Part shown: positions 24,601-38,100 of the stretch, one piece after another | Numbering within the stretch: the stretch's first letter is position 1 | How the letters are laid out: each line of letters begins with the position of its first letter | Source: Galaxea fascicularis | Lineage: Eukaryota > Cnidaria > Anthozoa > Scleractinia > Euphylliidae | NCBI GenBank assembly: GCA_948470475.1 | Contig: OX419341.1 | Location: 7,159,301-7,223,300 of the forward strand | DNA length: 64,000 nt | Direction: 5' to 3' | Notes under the pieces: model-generated | Told to the model about the DNA's origin: nothing | What the model saw: only the letters and a program-made list of their open reading frames with translations | Databases searched by the model: none | Made by a program: the position numbers and the translations under genes

Positions 24601-27600
24601 GGCCGCAAAAACGAGGAATGAGGGCTCTCTCAATCAAGAGGTACTCAAGCTCCTCACGGAATCTGAGAACCTTTTTCATCCAGGTTGTCTTTGTTCTTTT
24701 TATTCCTTTTTGCTGCAGTGCTTTCAGCTGCACTGATCACCCTGCCAGCTTGCCTGTGTTGTAATAACATGAAGCCCCCCGGAATGTCTGTTAAACGGTA
24801 TTCGCACACGTTCGAAAAATCATCATTATCATTGTTACCAGGCCTTCTACGTCATCACCTCTTAAAGTTATAAGAAAGGCGTGTAATTGATAATGATACT
24901 AGTCCTTTCAGCGACAGAATTATTTTATGACTATTAGAGCTGGAATTAAAGTCAAATCAATTAAAAGAAACTATGTGTGTAAGTATGACCTTAAAAGTGC
25001 GAGTCACCAAGAAACTTGAACATAACGCTTTCAATGGAAGCTGGGGAGAGGAGTTCGTCTTATCAGTTTCTCCTCTAAGACTTAATCTTAACATTATCTC
25101 TGGAGACCTACATTGCACAAAACAAATAGGCTCGTTCATACCCATTGGGTCTCTCTGAAGAACATGAAGATCCATCTGATAATGGTCCCCAGGTAAAGAT
25201 ACTACGGCAGATCCACGGCGTGCGCGCATTGACCGGGTCTGGACCAAACGGGCATTACTGGTAACAAACAAAAAACAATGCGTTTGGGCTAATGATCGGT
25301 ACTCATCCTGGAACCTGCTTAACAGTAGTTCACCAAAGTTGTGTATAAGAGAAAACGTCCAAGATGTATTTTTGAATGAATTAAATTCAGAATAGTTTTT
25401 ACAAGCAGGTCTTCCTCCTAAAACATTTAATCAAACTTATTTAAAGAGTACACTTAAACCTATTTACACGACTCGTATAATTTTCCAGGGCAGGCTAATT
25501 TTGTCTCAGATTGTCAGTTCATAAAGTCAGTATTTTCAACGAAATTATCTAGCAAAACACCTTTCTACTTGTAAGACAGTTTATCGAAATTGGAAGGAGT
25601 ACCCATATATTGTTAGTAAAAAAAAATCTCTACTTACTCTTCTTCTGGTGACATCTCCTCATTGGGCTGTTCTTGGATCGGCCGGGGAGTCTAAAAACAA
25701 ATTAGTTTTTTTTTCAGAAGTGGCAAATAAATGCTGTTTGAGACCAGGGAAAGTTGATATCGCTCGTCTGAGAAATAATTACCGGCACTGTTCCTGCTCG
25801 AGACCGCTTTCTTCGACTATTTAGGAATTCTGCAATATCTGCAGCTAGACTTTCTGCGTTTTCCCTTTCGATGTCGCCCTCAAATTTCTGAAAAAAAGGT
25901 TTTAAAAAATTATTACTTTATCACAGGTTTCGACAAAGTAAGTCAATGTTATTTCTTCTCAAACCCGCCACCATCCTCTTCCATTAATGTATTTGAAATA
26001 CGTTTTCTGCTCATTAGTGTTTAACTCAACCTAGTCTGGTCACTTTTTCTCCCTGAACAGACAAATCTGGACACCATACATTTTCTCAACAAATATTTAC
26101 AACCAGGTAGCAAGCTATACCTCATTTTAAAGGCAAATGAGTGAGCTTTCCAAAAAAAAATTGTTGTTTCCAGGAAATCCCATAATATATAATTTATGCA
26201 CAGAAATTACCGAAAATAAGATTAAAATCTCTAAAAAATATTGGAAAAAAAGTGACTTATTTCAAAATGACAAGTGAATGCAAGAAAAAGTTGAAAACAG
26301 AAATGTTGCTTATTATATTAGCAACATTTCCAGAAAATTTGGCTAAAAAAGATTGAATACGGAATTTCTTCGAATTTTTTTTCGCACGCCTTATCAAAAG
26401 ATGAAAACAGATAAGAAATATACACAATTTTACGACATTCATTCTTTATTCAATTGTTCAACAAGCATTTACAATTGAGTGGAAAGCTATACCTCTTTTG
26501 AAAGAGCAGTGAACAAGCTTTCCTCCAAAATAATTTTTTCATGCAGAAACTCAATAATATTTTAATTATGTGCATAAATTAGCACAAATTAGAGTAAAAT
26601 GTCAACACAATTTGGAGATAAATACATTTTTATCAAAATGCTGTGTGAATACAAAGCAAACTTAGAACATAAGTGCGATAAACATTTAGTTATGTAGCAC
26701 CGAAGCATTTGAAGCGTAAAGCAATTCGCTAGAGTATGGTGGCCCATTAACGCCATAGCATTTTTTGCACTTTTTTAAAACATTATTGTATTATTTTTCA
26801 TTATTATTAATTCTTTTTTTTAATTCTCTATTCAATTGAGGAAATATATATGTTTTCATTTTTATTTCAAACGAGCTACACGGCCCATTGACGCCATAGC
26901 AAAAAAAAAAAAAAAAAAAGCTTCATGGCCCATTGACGCCATAGACCATAACCCTTTTCGGCCTCAATCTAATCCATCATGGCGTCTCGTACAAGAAACC
27001 CAGATTGGGAGGAGGACCTCGAGTTAAAAGACGATCTCAAACTGTACGTTCAGCGTAATTTGAGTCAATCAGAGATCTTAGATTTAATGAAAGTTCACTA
27101 TCCCATGTATGCGTGGAGTCTAAGGACTCTTTCACGACGGCTTCAACACTTCGGGATCAAGTTTATTAACTATGCGATAGACGTGGAAGACGTGAAACGA
27201 GCAGTCGTGGAAGAAATGGATGGACCGGGACGTTTACTTGGTTACCGTGCTCTTCACAAAAAAATCCGCGAATTGCATGGTTTAAATGTGCCAAGAAACT
27301 TGGTTTACAACGTGATGGCTGATGTTAATCCAAAAGGCCTCGAAGAAAGAGGAGGGGTAGGGCAACCCAAACGAGCAAGGAGGAAGACATTCACTTCTAC
27401 TGTAAGAATACGAGTTCATGTTTCGCTTGAGTTTCCACAAGCACGTTCTTTTTCAAGCAGTGTCTTCTTCTCCACTTTTCCATTGGTCTTCTTGCTTATA
27501 TTACATAAGAAAAGTCATTTTCTCTTTAGGGATCTGATTTCACTATGTCTTTAGATGGCCACGACAAACTTTGTGGATTCCAAAATTCGATGTTTCCCCT

Positions 27601-30600
27601 TTGTATTTACGGAGGCCAAGACACGTTCAGCGGTAGAGTAAACTTCCTACGGATATGGACATCAAATAACGACCCAAAAATTATTGGAAAGTTCTACTTT
27701 GACTACTTATTTGAGAGCAGAGGTAAATATTTTAATGTAAGGGAATATGTACTGCAAGAGAACATGCCTATTAATATAAAATTATAACCTGCACTACTGG
27801 GGAGATGAGAAGAATGAGAAGGAAAAGAGAAAACACAATGCTTGCAAATACTGCATCTGAATATATAAACCAAGCTATCGAAATAAGAAACAAAACCCAA
27901 GATATTAACTAAGTAAATTTGTCTCCAGTATTACCATCAAGGATTAGGGTGGACAGAGGAACAGAAACGGGTGTAATGGCAACTATCCACTGCTACCTTC
28001 GAGCTCAGCATGGTGACTTAGAGGATGCTACAGAATCTGTATTATATGGGCCATCTACTGAAAATAAGATCGAGAGATGGTGGAGGGAGTTGTTAGAGAG
28101 AATGGAAGCATATTTCAAAAGTCAGTTGTCCACTCTATTAGAAGATGGTCTCTATGACCCACAAGATGAAATAGAGAGGTACATTAAAATCATATTGTTT
28201 GAGAATTTAGCAGAAAAGTGCATTAGGCTGATACAAAGTTGATGTCATGTTTTGCTTACAACACAGTAAGATCATAAGATACATTACATGTAAGAGACTG
28301 GAGAACTGCAGGTATGAATCCAGGATTTGCAACAGGGGGTTACTTAATGTGTGGTAGCCATTTTTCCCTCCCAAAAACTAAGGATTGGCTACCCAAAAAG
28401 GAGGGCGAATAGTCACCCAATGCACTGCCTGGATCTATGCCTGAACTAATACATGTCTTCTTTCAATAAATTTAAAGGACTCTCAGTTGTGATGACTTGA
28501 GTTGGGGTATTAAAATGTTTTGGAGGAACATCCCATAGTTACATGTAAAATTGGTCACGAGTGTTATTTCATATATTTTTTCATAATTAATTTTAGCTAG
28601 CATTGTTCATGCTTAGACTGATTGAATCTACTCTACTATAAAATATGTTGCCGTTAAATTTGGAAAAGAAGCTTAAAGATTTGACAAGCTAAGAATCCTA
28701 TTTCACTAATTTATTTCCTTAGGAAGATGATGTCATATGTCTATGTGCCTGTAATACAAAAGGAACTTGATATTTTTAGAGAAACAGTCTGGAATACACA
28801 CAGAGTAAGGAAACAAAAAAACAAAGAACTTCCAACTGGTGTACCTGAGCACATATACACCTGTCCAAATCAATATGGTGGTGAGAAGTGTGGTCATGTC
28901 ATAACAGAAGAGCAGCTAAGAGAAGTTGCAGAATTCTCTGGTGTCCTTGATAACACTGATGACTTTCTGGATGATACTTTCAGACAGGAGTGCCAAAGAC
29001 ACATACCAGACACAGATGATATCAAGCCAGCACAGGCTTCTAATGCATATTTGTTTTTAAGAGATAATTTTGACGTAAATAACTTGATGTCTATGTAGGT
29101 ATGAACCTATTTCCAAAAACATTGGTGGCCATTCTGAATTGAGACAAAATGCATTCATTTTATGTTTCTTGATGTGCAATGCATTTTCATGTATCTGATT
29201 TCCCTTTAACCTCACCCATCCCCCAGCAGTATGTTGCAGTAAAAAGTTTGGTATCTACTACCTTGCAATAAGTTGACAAAACATTGTAAAGGGGAGGGGG
29301 TCATAATTGTAGAAAAAATGTATACCTTCCAATGATAGAAACTTGGAATCAATTAGAACATTTACAGTGAGATCTGAAAGCCACGTTGCATACTTCCTCT
29401 TATCAACAGTAACAAAAGTATATAAAGTTTTAAGAGGGAAAAGCACAATGTGAACTGAATGTATTACAATAATGTAATACAATTAGGAAACTTTAGATGA
29501 TGTTTTCCAAAAAACTAACACAACAATCTTTGACAAGTTATATTGTTAATAATAATTAGTTCATTTTGTAAATACAACATGCAACCAAACGTATAGGCAG
29601 TGTAAGCACATAGAAGCTGCACTGCAAGTGCTAGTGGGGTGCAAACATGAGAGTGTTTCAAAATATGGTCACTTGCATCAATCAAATCGAAAGCTTTAGC
29701 ATCTTGCAGTAATTGTTGCAAACGTGACTACTCAAGAACTTATCAATAGCTTGAAAGGACAGGTTGCCAGTGCAGAAACGAAAGGAGTTGTCATCAGGGT
29801 CTTTTAGCTCAGAGCTTGCCACTTCAGGGTCACACAGTGTGTAGTCTACCCCTTGAATATCTGTAACCATCAGTTGTTGTTGAGATTTAACATAAGTGTA
29901 GTGAACATATGTCTCAGCTTTATGGCTAATTTCACTGACATCATCAGGTGCCACACACATTTCTCCAGTGTTGTTGATGTACTTCTTGAATGTTCCGTCT
30001 AGATGGCTTTCCAGTGTCACATGTTCATTGTTCAAAGATGAGAAGTATACCTTATTGTAACTAAAGGTCTGACCAAATTCGAGAAGTGGGACCTCCATAG
30101 CCATATTCTGTGCAAAATTTCGGGCCAATGCATTCAGCTGCACTGACTTCCTTGTGTGGGCTTCAATTGATCCAAACAACACCTCGATTCCCTGTTTTTC
30201 GCTTTCCTTGTATTTTTTCAGTACATAGTTCCCTTTGGGAAGGCCAGCAATGGATTTTGCCATATAAGCTTCACGGAATGCCCCTTCTGCAAATGGTTTC
30301 CGCTCAAGGGAAATTTTGACTTCCACAGGATTCAGCCACTCCATGTTAGTCAAAGAAAACTCTTCCAGCTTGAGGGTTACAATATCCACTTCAGGAGCCG
30401 CAATGACTTTACCTAACTTCAGCATCTGACTTAGAGATATGGAAGGCACAACTGACGACTTCGCTACAGATACCGATTTCGGCGGGATGTGGGATACAGT
30501 TTTTCTAGGACTCCCTCTTAACGGCTCGCTTTGGTGAAAAGGCTGTTTCTTTGTGCTTGTGGGATGAACTAAGCTTTCTACGAAACGCACGTGCACAACC

Positions 30601-32120
30601 TTCCAATTCTTGATTTGACTGATGTCAGTGTACGACGGACCTCTTTCCCCGGCAAGAACATCACATTCGAGTTCTGTACAAAAATGAGTCTTACAAGCAG
30701 CTTTGATGTTTTCTAATGTAAGTTCGAGATCTTGTTGAAATGGCACTAACGTTAAAGGGCCTATGCGAGAATATTTCTGGCATTTTCCCTCCACGTTCGC
30801 TGACAATCGCTGCACCGTGAGTCCATCAGTCAAATTCGGATTTGCTCCCTTGTCTTTCTGCGTTCTCTTCTTAGCTACACGATCTTTATAGTTGTCCCAC
30901 GCAGGTTTTCTTTTCGTTGACATGATGAAAGGAGACTGAAGTAATATTAAAGTATTTTGTAAGTTGTTTTGACAGGATACCACACCAGTTTGCACTTCAA
31001 TATGCCGCGAAAGGCATTGTGGTCATTGCAGTAATGCCTTGGGTGACCCGTGGTTACCCGAGCTGCACTATGGTCTATGGCGTCAATGGGCCATGAAGCT
31101 TTTTTTTTTTTTTTTTTTTTGCTATGGCGTCAATGGGCCGTGTAGCTCGTTTGAAATAAAAATGAAAACATATATATTTCCTCAATTGAATAGAGAATTA
31201 AAAAAAAGAATTAATAATAATGAAAAATAATACAATAATGTTTTAAAAAAGTGCAAAAAATGCTATGGCGTTAATGGGCCACCATACTAGAGTGAAATTG
31301 TAAGCGATACGCACTGTTTGGTGTTTACCGTAGCCCGATACGAACGCGTCTATTCTTTACATTTTTGCACTTCCGCCCCACTAAAACCTCTTTCCCTTCG
31401 AATATATTTATCTCCTTGGACTAAAATATAAATCTAGATATCCAATCAACGCAATAAACAAAGTTTTCAACGGAAAAACAACTGTAAACCAAAGTGCGAG
31501 TCTATTTCGTTGCATTCTCAAACCGCGTGGGCGCTGGCTTGCAACACATTCTACATAATGTTTACTCCGATCTGACCTTGATTCATCGCTTTCATTGGCA
31601 AGCTGACGATCCAGTTCGCTCTCTTCACCGCTTGACATGCCTTCATTACTCCTTTCTTCATCTTGTACAAGTTCTACAACCACCGTGGGGTCGCTAGTTA
31701 CAAATCTCGAGCGCTTAGCGCGTGGTCCTGACGAAGCCATCTTTCAACACTCTCGATGCCAAAATTCAAAATGGTGTCATATAAGCCACATTGAAGGGTC
31801 TTTGCTCAAATTTGAGAGGGGCCTGGGAAATTTATCAAGCGGGAAAACGTGAAAATTTGAGCGCGATCGGTGGAAACGGAGAGTCGTGCGAATTTTTTTT
31901 ATTTTCCGACTTCAGTGACTGATATTTAAAGGGCCGGACGAGGTTGAGTTAAAGGATATTAGGGTAGAGTTTTTGTCTTTCAACGGGTCTGGGTAAAAAA
32001 AGAATGGTCATAACTTCCGAGAGCCTAAGAACTAAAGCAGTAACAACAACAAGGTTTATATGCACGACCATAAAATAGTTCAGCAGCAAATCAAGGAAAT
32101 TAAACTAAAAAATAAAGTGA

Positions 32121-32156
<36 letters not shown>

Positions 32157-35100
32157 TAGTAAAACCTAGGTCAGCGTCGACACTAGTAGCATGTACTATG
32201 ACTCATCTCTTACCAGTGACACAGACGTTTCGCGATGCTTTTTGACGTAAATTTCGTCGTCGTCTATTGACTTCCTTCTTGTGATGAGCTAATTTGAGAA
32301 AAAAGGTCACAAAAGCAACGTTATTCTTTGAGAAGATCTCAATAATGCTCAATTTCCGCTAACGATGGTTCTATCTAACGAATGGTTTCAGAAACGATAT
32401 TTAGCGAGGTTTCAGATAAATAAGACTACTTGATCGCAAACTCTGTATAAACTAGAATACTAAGTAATCTTTAATGTCGGTAATCGTCTTGGTCGACCTC
32501 GTCTTGGGGCCCGTTCCTCGAAAAGCCATTTCTAAAACTGCGATCCGCTTATTCTAAAAAGCTGGTCTTTTACGATGATTTCAAGACAGGAAAGGGCAAA
32601 TTTGTTGCAAAATTCCATGCCTGGAGACGTCTTTGTTTTTAAGGCCCTGGCAAACGAGGACACATTTAATATTGCGGAGACATTGTTGCCGACACAAATG
32701 TTTCCCCGTTTTCCCGCGCGCGCAACATTTGTTGTGGACACAAATTTTGTGCTAGGGACACAAAAAATGTTTCTGATTTTGTTCAGAAACATTTTGTGTC
32801 CGCAACAAATGTTTCCCAGTTTGCGCAACATGGAAACACAACATTTATTTTGTGTCCTACGCGTTTGCGCGCCCAAGAAACATAATGAGCAACAACGTGT
32901 CCGCATCAATGTGTCCTCGTTTGCCAGTTCCTTTTAGATACGTAGATACGTATGGCATCCGAAAAAGGCCCGAAAAGTTTCGGGGATTTCGAGAAACGCG
33001 CGCCTGGCTACTATACAAAGCTGTCCAAAGGTAGTTTGTACCTTCCTGTGTGTATCACCATTCTCTGTCAGATTTTGAGCGTGGAGGCCCAGATAATGAT
33101 CAAACGACCGAGCTGGAAGTGAAACCGTATGCGCGAGTTTTCTCTTAATCTGAGGGCTACCAGTAGGACTCGGTTGGGGACTGGGTGAAATGACCTCCTA
33201 AAATAAACAAAACATCGGTCATCTTCAACAAATAACGTTCATTAATGTGATGATGAAATAAGAATCGGGTGTCATTGCCTATAATCTCAGTTGCAGTTCA
33301 AGTGGAAGCTCTAGGTTTTAAGTCGAGGTTTGATGGTCCTTGATATTCATTTGCAGTTTGTTAGGGGAAAAGGAAAAAGTACAAACAAAAATTCATCGCT
33401 TCTCACCGGATGTCTGGCGGCCATAACAGCGTCCAATGTAAAAGGAGAAGCACGGGGAGATTTATGGGAAAAAGGATCTTCCTCATTTTCATTCGTTTGA
33501 GAGGGCAGTGGTGAGGAGGAAGTTGAGGCTAAATCTTCCTGAGAATGCTGAAAAAGGAAGGGGACCATAATTAGAACTCAAAATAAAAGATACAAAGACT
33601 ATTTTGTCTTTTACCTCGGAAATGATTAGGATATCTGTTTTCGTTTATTAATGGCTTTCTTCTGCCTACGCCAATTTTGCGACGCGCGAGTTTTTGGTTC
33701 TTTCAAGTCTTGTTAGAGTGAACATAGGAGTCACTTTGGTTATGAGAAGTGCGATTAATTTATATACGGTAAGCCCAACTGGCCCTTAAATCATCATAGC
33801 CCCATTCACACGTGTTTAATTGAACCAGGTTTATGAAAAAAAAACAATAAGGAAAAACTGAAGGCAAGCTTTTACGAGGGATTCAAGTGAACTTTTACAC
33901 GTCGTTCTCTAATTTGAGCTCAATTTCCAATCGGTAATAGCCAGTAAGCAGCTTTTATGAAGGAAGCAATTTTTAAACCTTGTTTAACTAAACGGCGTTT
34001 AAACATGTTTAAGCGTTGGTGTGAATGGGGCATAAGTGTGTTTAAGACATCAACGATATGCATTGCTAGCTTAGTGACGCTCAATTCAACAGTTCTATTA
34101 ACCAAAGGCTTTGAATTCAAGTAGAGGCTTAAGATTGCCAAAACTGCATGTCAACTTACCCTTGAAGAGGGAGACGTTGATCTGGAGCTCTCTGCAATCT
34201 CTAAACACTCATCCTCGGGTGACGGTGTCACTTCGGGGACTGGAGTCAATTCCACATCATGAAATGAAGAAGGTCTGGAGCGGGGAATGAAGTCTAGTGA
34301 TAGGGGGTTGTTCCCATCAGACACTCGTCGTCTTGGAGAGGAAAGACCGTCTTTGCGAGAACCGTTAGTAGTAGCACACTCCCCGCATCCATCTACAGAC
34401 AAAAAAAAATGTCAGACATTGGCAGAATATGAACACGGCATATCACATACTCATGCTAACGTTTCTGTACGTTAAGCGCACTGTATAAAAGGAAACATAA
34501 GATAGACTCATGGACTAAAGCTAATGGCACTCCTACCTGGATTTTAAAGAGTATTTAAACTCACCTAGCAAACTCGGCGAACTGGACGCCCGATGAAGTT
34601 CATTTACGCCTAAGTTGTTAGCTATCATTGGATCAGTCCAATATCGTCGCGTTTGACTATATTTCCTTCTTTCCTGAACACTCTGGGTTTGAATGGCAAT
34701 GAGCTGATTCTGCAAAAACTGAACTTTTGTGGCGTCGGTCAAATTCGTTTCCTGAAACACGTCGCAGTTATTGTCATCTGTCTCCGCATCCGATAAGTTG
34801 ACCGAGCTATGTAAGGATTCGCTTTTCACATCAAAGCTTTCTAAGTCATCTGTCGACGTAGATTTATCTTCCGTGCTTGTTCTGATGACTTCCGTTAAAG
34901 TGGAAACACTCTTAGTGGTTTTTTCAGTCGAGGAGCCTGATGTTTGACTGCAGTCTCGTTCCGGACTTTCGCTGCCATGATACAGGTCTTCGCTGTTTAA
35001 GTGACTCCTTGTTTGCGTCAAATGGGCGCCCACATCTCGATCTTTAGGTTGCTCACTGCGATCAGAATCTGAAACAAGGATAGAAATATTAATTAAATTA

Positions 35101-38100
35101 TCAGAGAAACGTTCAGAGGAATTCAAAGCTGAAGAAAAGCACTGTGAACTCTTAAGGAATAATCGACTTCATTTGGACGAGGGAATTCCATAAATTATCA
35201 CCTCCATTATCCGAAAGAAGATATCACAAAAACGCGTTCTTGACTGAAAGGTTGAGTACGTATTCAAGATCACGTTTTTTGAAGAATCAACTATGCTGCG
35301 TGCATTTAACTTAGCGACGTTAAATTAATAAAGTTGTAGTTATTGTAGTCACACATTTCTGACGGCCTTATCTGCCTCGGCGGTCTCTAGCTGTAAAAGC
35401 TCCATAGTGTTTTCAGTACGCTGATTCTACAGTAAAGGTTACGTTAAACACCTGGCTTCAAATCAGGCCTAGAGGAGCTAGTTCCGTAGGGACCGTCACT
35501 AACCCATTCACTGACATTTTTAAAACAAAAATGCTTGCTATAATAAGCCACCTTCTAGAATCTAAGTTGAGGAACAAGTTTGGCCCCACACTGGTACGCT
35601 TTTAGTGATTTTCGCAACGTTCTACGCCCTTTGAGGTGGTCTAGGATGGTAATGTGAAATCAGGCTGTGCTCAGTTTGACGTTGTTAGTTGTAAAAATGG
35701 GGTGACCAACGAGCCACAAAAAATACCTAACAAAAGGTTGAAATTAAAATAAACATTTAGAAGGAGTCTGAAAAACAAATCAGATAGTTTGCAAAATTAC
35801 TGCTTAGTCGCTTACTCTATTAATTCTACAGGACTGGGTTATTTTCGCAAGTAGCTGTATGGGCAGCCTGTGCCCAACAAGCTCTTAATCATTTGTGCAG
35901 GACATGTTGATTGATGGCCATCTTGCCGACAAGAAATATCAGTTTCGTTAGTTTTTTTCTCGATTACTAAACGCAGGTGTCATGACGAACTTTGAGCACA
36001 TATCATTTGGGATTCTCTGAAACGGCTAACCGCGTGGCCGGGACTAACTATTCAAAATAAGAATAAAGTCATTCCAGTTAACCAAGACGACACTAAAACA
36101 AATAGATAAACAAAAAAAAAAAGTAATTTAAAACAAAAGGCTTTTTTTCTTGGGATCGTGACTGGAATGTCGTTAAAAGGAGTCTATATACACTGCAATT
36201 ATTTAGTATCCAATATTAAGTCATGTGTTTACAGAAGCTGACCGCTAACGGTGCAATCAAATAGCTTTTGTTAGAGGACAAAGCTTTCTCTTCATTATAC
36301 CGTTTTGAGATGGTTCATCTGAATGAGCGCCCTACGGCTATCGTGAAGCCACGCACGTTGAAGCTACCTCGCAATAGTTTTCTTACTAGCTTAAAACTTG
36401 ATATCAAAAAACAAAACACAGATTATTTTGAATTAAATGCTCAGACTCCCTGATTAGGTTCAAGTTTCTACACTTTCGATTCAAATTAAGAGTCGCAAAG
36501 CAACGTTTAAGTTTGTTGGCTCTTTAGTGGTATAAATCGTATTCAGTTGCCTTACTTTACTGTGGCGCCATTTGAGGATATTTTATCAGTGTGATTAGCG
36601 ATTTGTCTTAGAATTTTTTTTTTAAACTAAACCTTTCCATACTGATAGTACATGAAAGTTTCTCGCCTATAAAGGTCACTTACCGCAGATAGGAACTAAT
36701 AAAATGCTTCAAAGAATTTCATTGTACTTTTGTGCAGACACAGAGGCTGCTCTTTTCACAAGCCGATAAACTTGCTTAACACTCAAACGGGAACCAAGTC
36801 ATTGTCTAATTTGGGATCCGTTCGTTTCTGCAGGGTCTGACTCTCCTAAATGTAATTTGTTTGCAAGAGTTCTTACTATTTTCGTATAACATCTCAGTTT
36901 GCAAACCTAAGAAAACAAAACTAAATTTTCAAACCGGCCTTTAGAAACCAAAAGACTGGTCTAGACCGATTTTTGCAGTATCTGTCTGCTGACACAGCTT
37001 CAATTGGAATAGTTCTACACTTAACACTTTTGATCAAAAGCTAATTGTGTGGTAGATAAAAGAAAACTTGAAAGGACATTTTCCAGCTGTGAAATAAATA
37101 TCATATTTACCTCTCTGCGCTGCAATGGTCAGTCCGTGCACATTTGAACCTTTTACCTTTTCAGCCGTGAGATAAATATAATGAGCCCCTGACTCATTTT
37201 GGAGCATGACGGCTCGAAGCCTTGGTTTTGCTACTGATGTATACATGCCTGTTTGCCGTGGCAGTACCATCGTGCTGTCTTGTAGTTCTATTGCATAGCT
37301 CAAAATCTTATTTACTGTCTGCCACAATAAGCATTTCTATGGGGATTTATTGAACAATAACAAACACTCACCCGTGACCCAAAACAATATTTAACTCTTG
37401 AACATTTTTCATTCAGTAATCGATGGAATTTTATATTTATCACGTACCTGAATTAGTCCTTTATGTTTCACTGAATAAGCACTGAACTATTACAGTTTTA
37501 AAGAGATTATTAAGAGAATGACGTAAGTTGTTTTATTTTCCCCAAGACCTTTTAATCCCTTCTATGAATAAAAGTTATTTGCTAAAGATTTTCACCGGAT
37601 CAGTGGCAATTCATCTTCAGTAAACAAACGTTAAGGCAAAAAAAGTCAAAATTTAGAACTCACGTCCCAATATTGATAGCAGAACTGCCCCGGCTGGCAA
37701 AAATGATCCGCAGCGGGAAAGAGGGAAAATACGCTAAATCAAGAAAAGATATCTTTGACCTGCTGTTGCGAGTTTCTATATTAATTCTTCTATCTTCAAC
37801 TAGTTTTGTACCGCTAAATACTCTTGACATTCAAAGTCATTCATTCCTTTTAGAAAGTAAATACAAACTATCTTAGTTATGGGAATTTCACTGACTTTCA
37901 TCTCAACGACAAAGTATACGTGCTCTGTTTCATCTATCAGCATATTATTGTTGACATTAGGTTTGCTGTCAAATTCCGTGGATGCAGAGGCTAACATTTC
38001 TATAAAACTGAGCTTTCTTTAACGCCATGGGAGGTCAGGTAGAAATTTCAAATTAACGCATCTCGACTATTTTAACAAAAATTTGACAGACAAAGATGCA

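Larger units (their letters stand above)
26735..31286. mobile_element. Complete DDE transposon carrying an alpha-kinase gene
   Basis: A 4552-bp element sits in the intron between RhoGEF coding exons 6 and 7. TIRs of 216 and 218 bp are nearly identical. The outermost bases are TATGGTGGCCCATTAACGCC, and CTAGAG is duplicated exactly outside both ends (26729-26734 and 31287-31292). Inside are an intact four-exon transposase on the plus strand and an intact single-exon alpha-kinase gene on the minus strand, arranged tail to tail with 583 bp between stops. The 6-bp duplication and the integrase-like catalytic domain recall the IS3EU/Ginger group of eukaryotic transposons, an assignment from memory. 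Near-identical TIRs and open frames point to a young, possibly active copy. Confidence 0.9.

Noticed and set aside
30924..30995. Upstream extension of the alpha-kinase frame
   Set aside because: It begins with a GTG codon; in a nuclear gene the first ATG at 30923 with a good context is the better start.
26979..31240. Prokaryotic contamination or a bacterial insertion sequence
   Set aside because: The transposase has three GT-AG introns and the element sits with an exact duplication inside an intron of an animal gene.
37034..37327. Minus-strand 97-codon frame as a RhoGEF exon
   Set aside because: The flanking coding exons already join in phase without it and it has no recognised domain.
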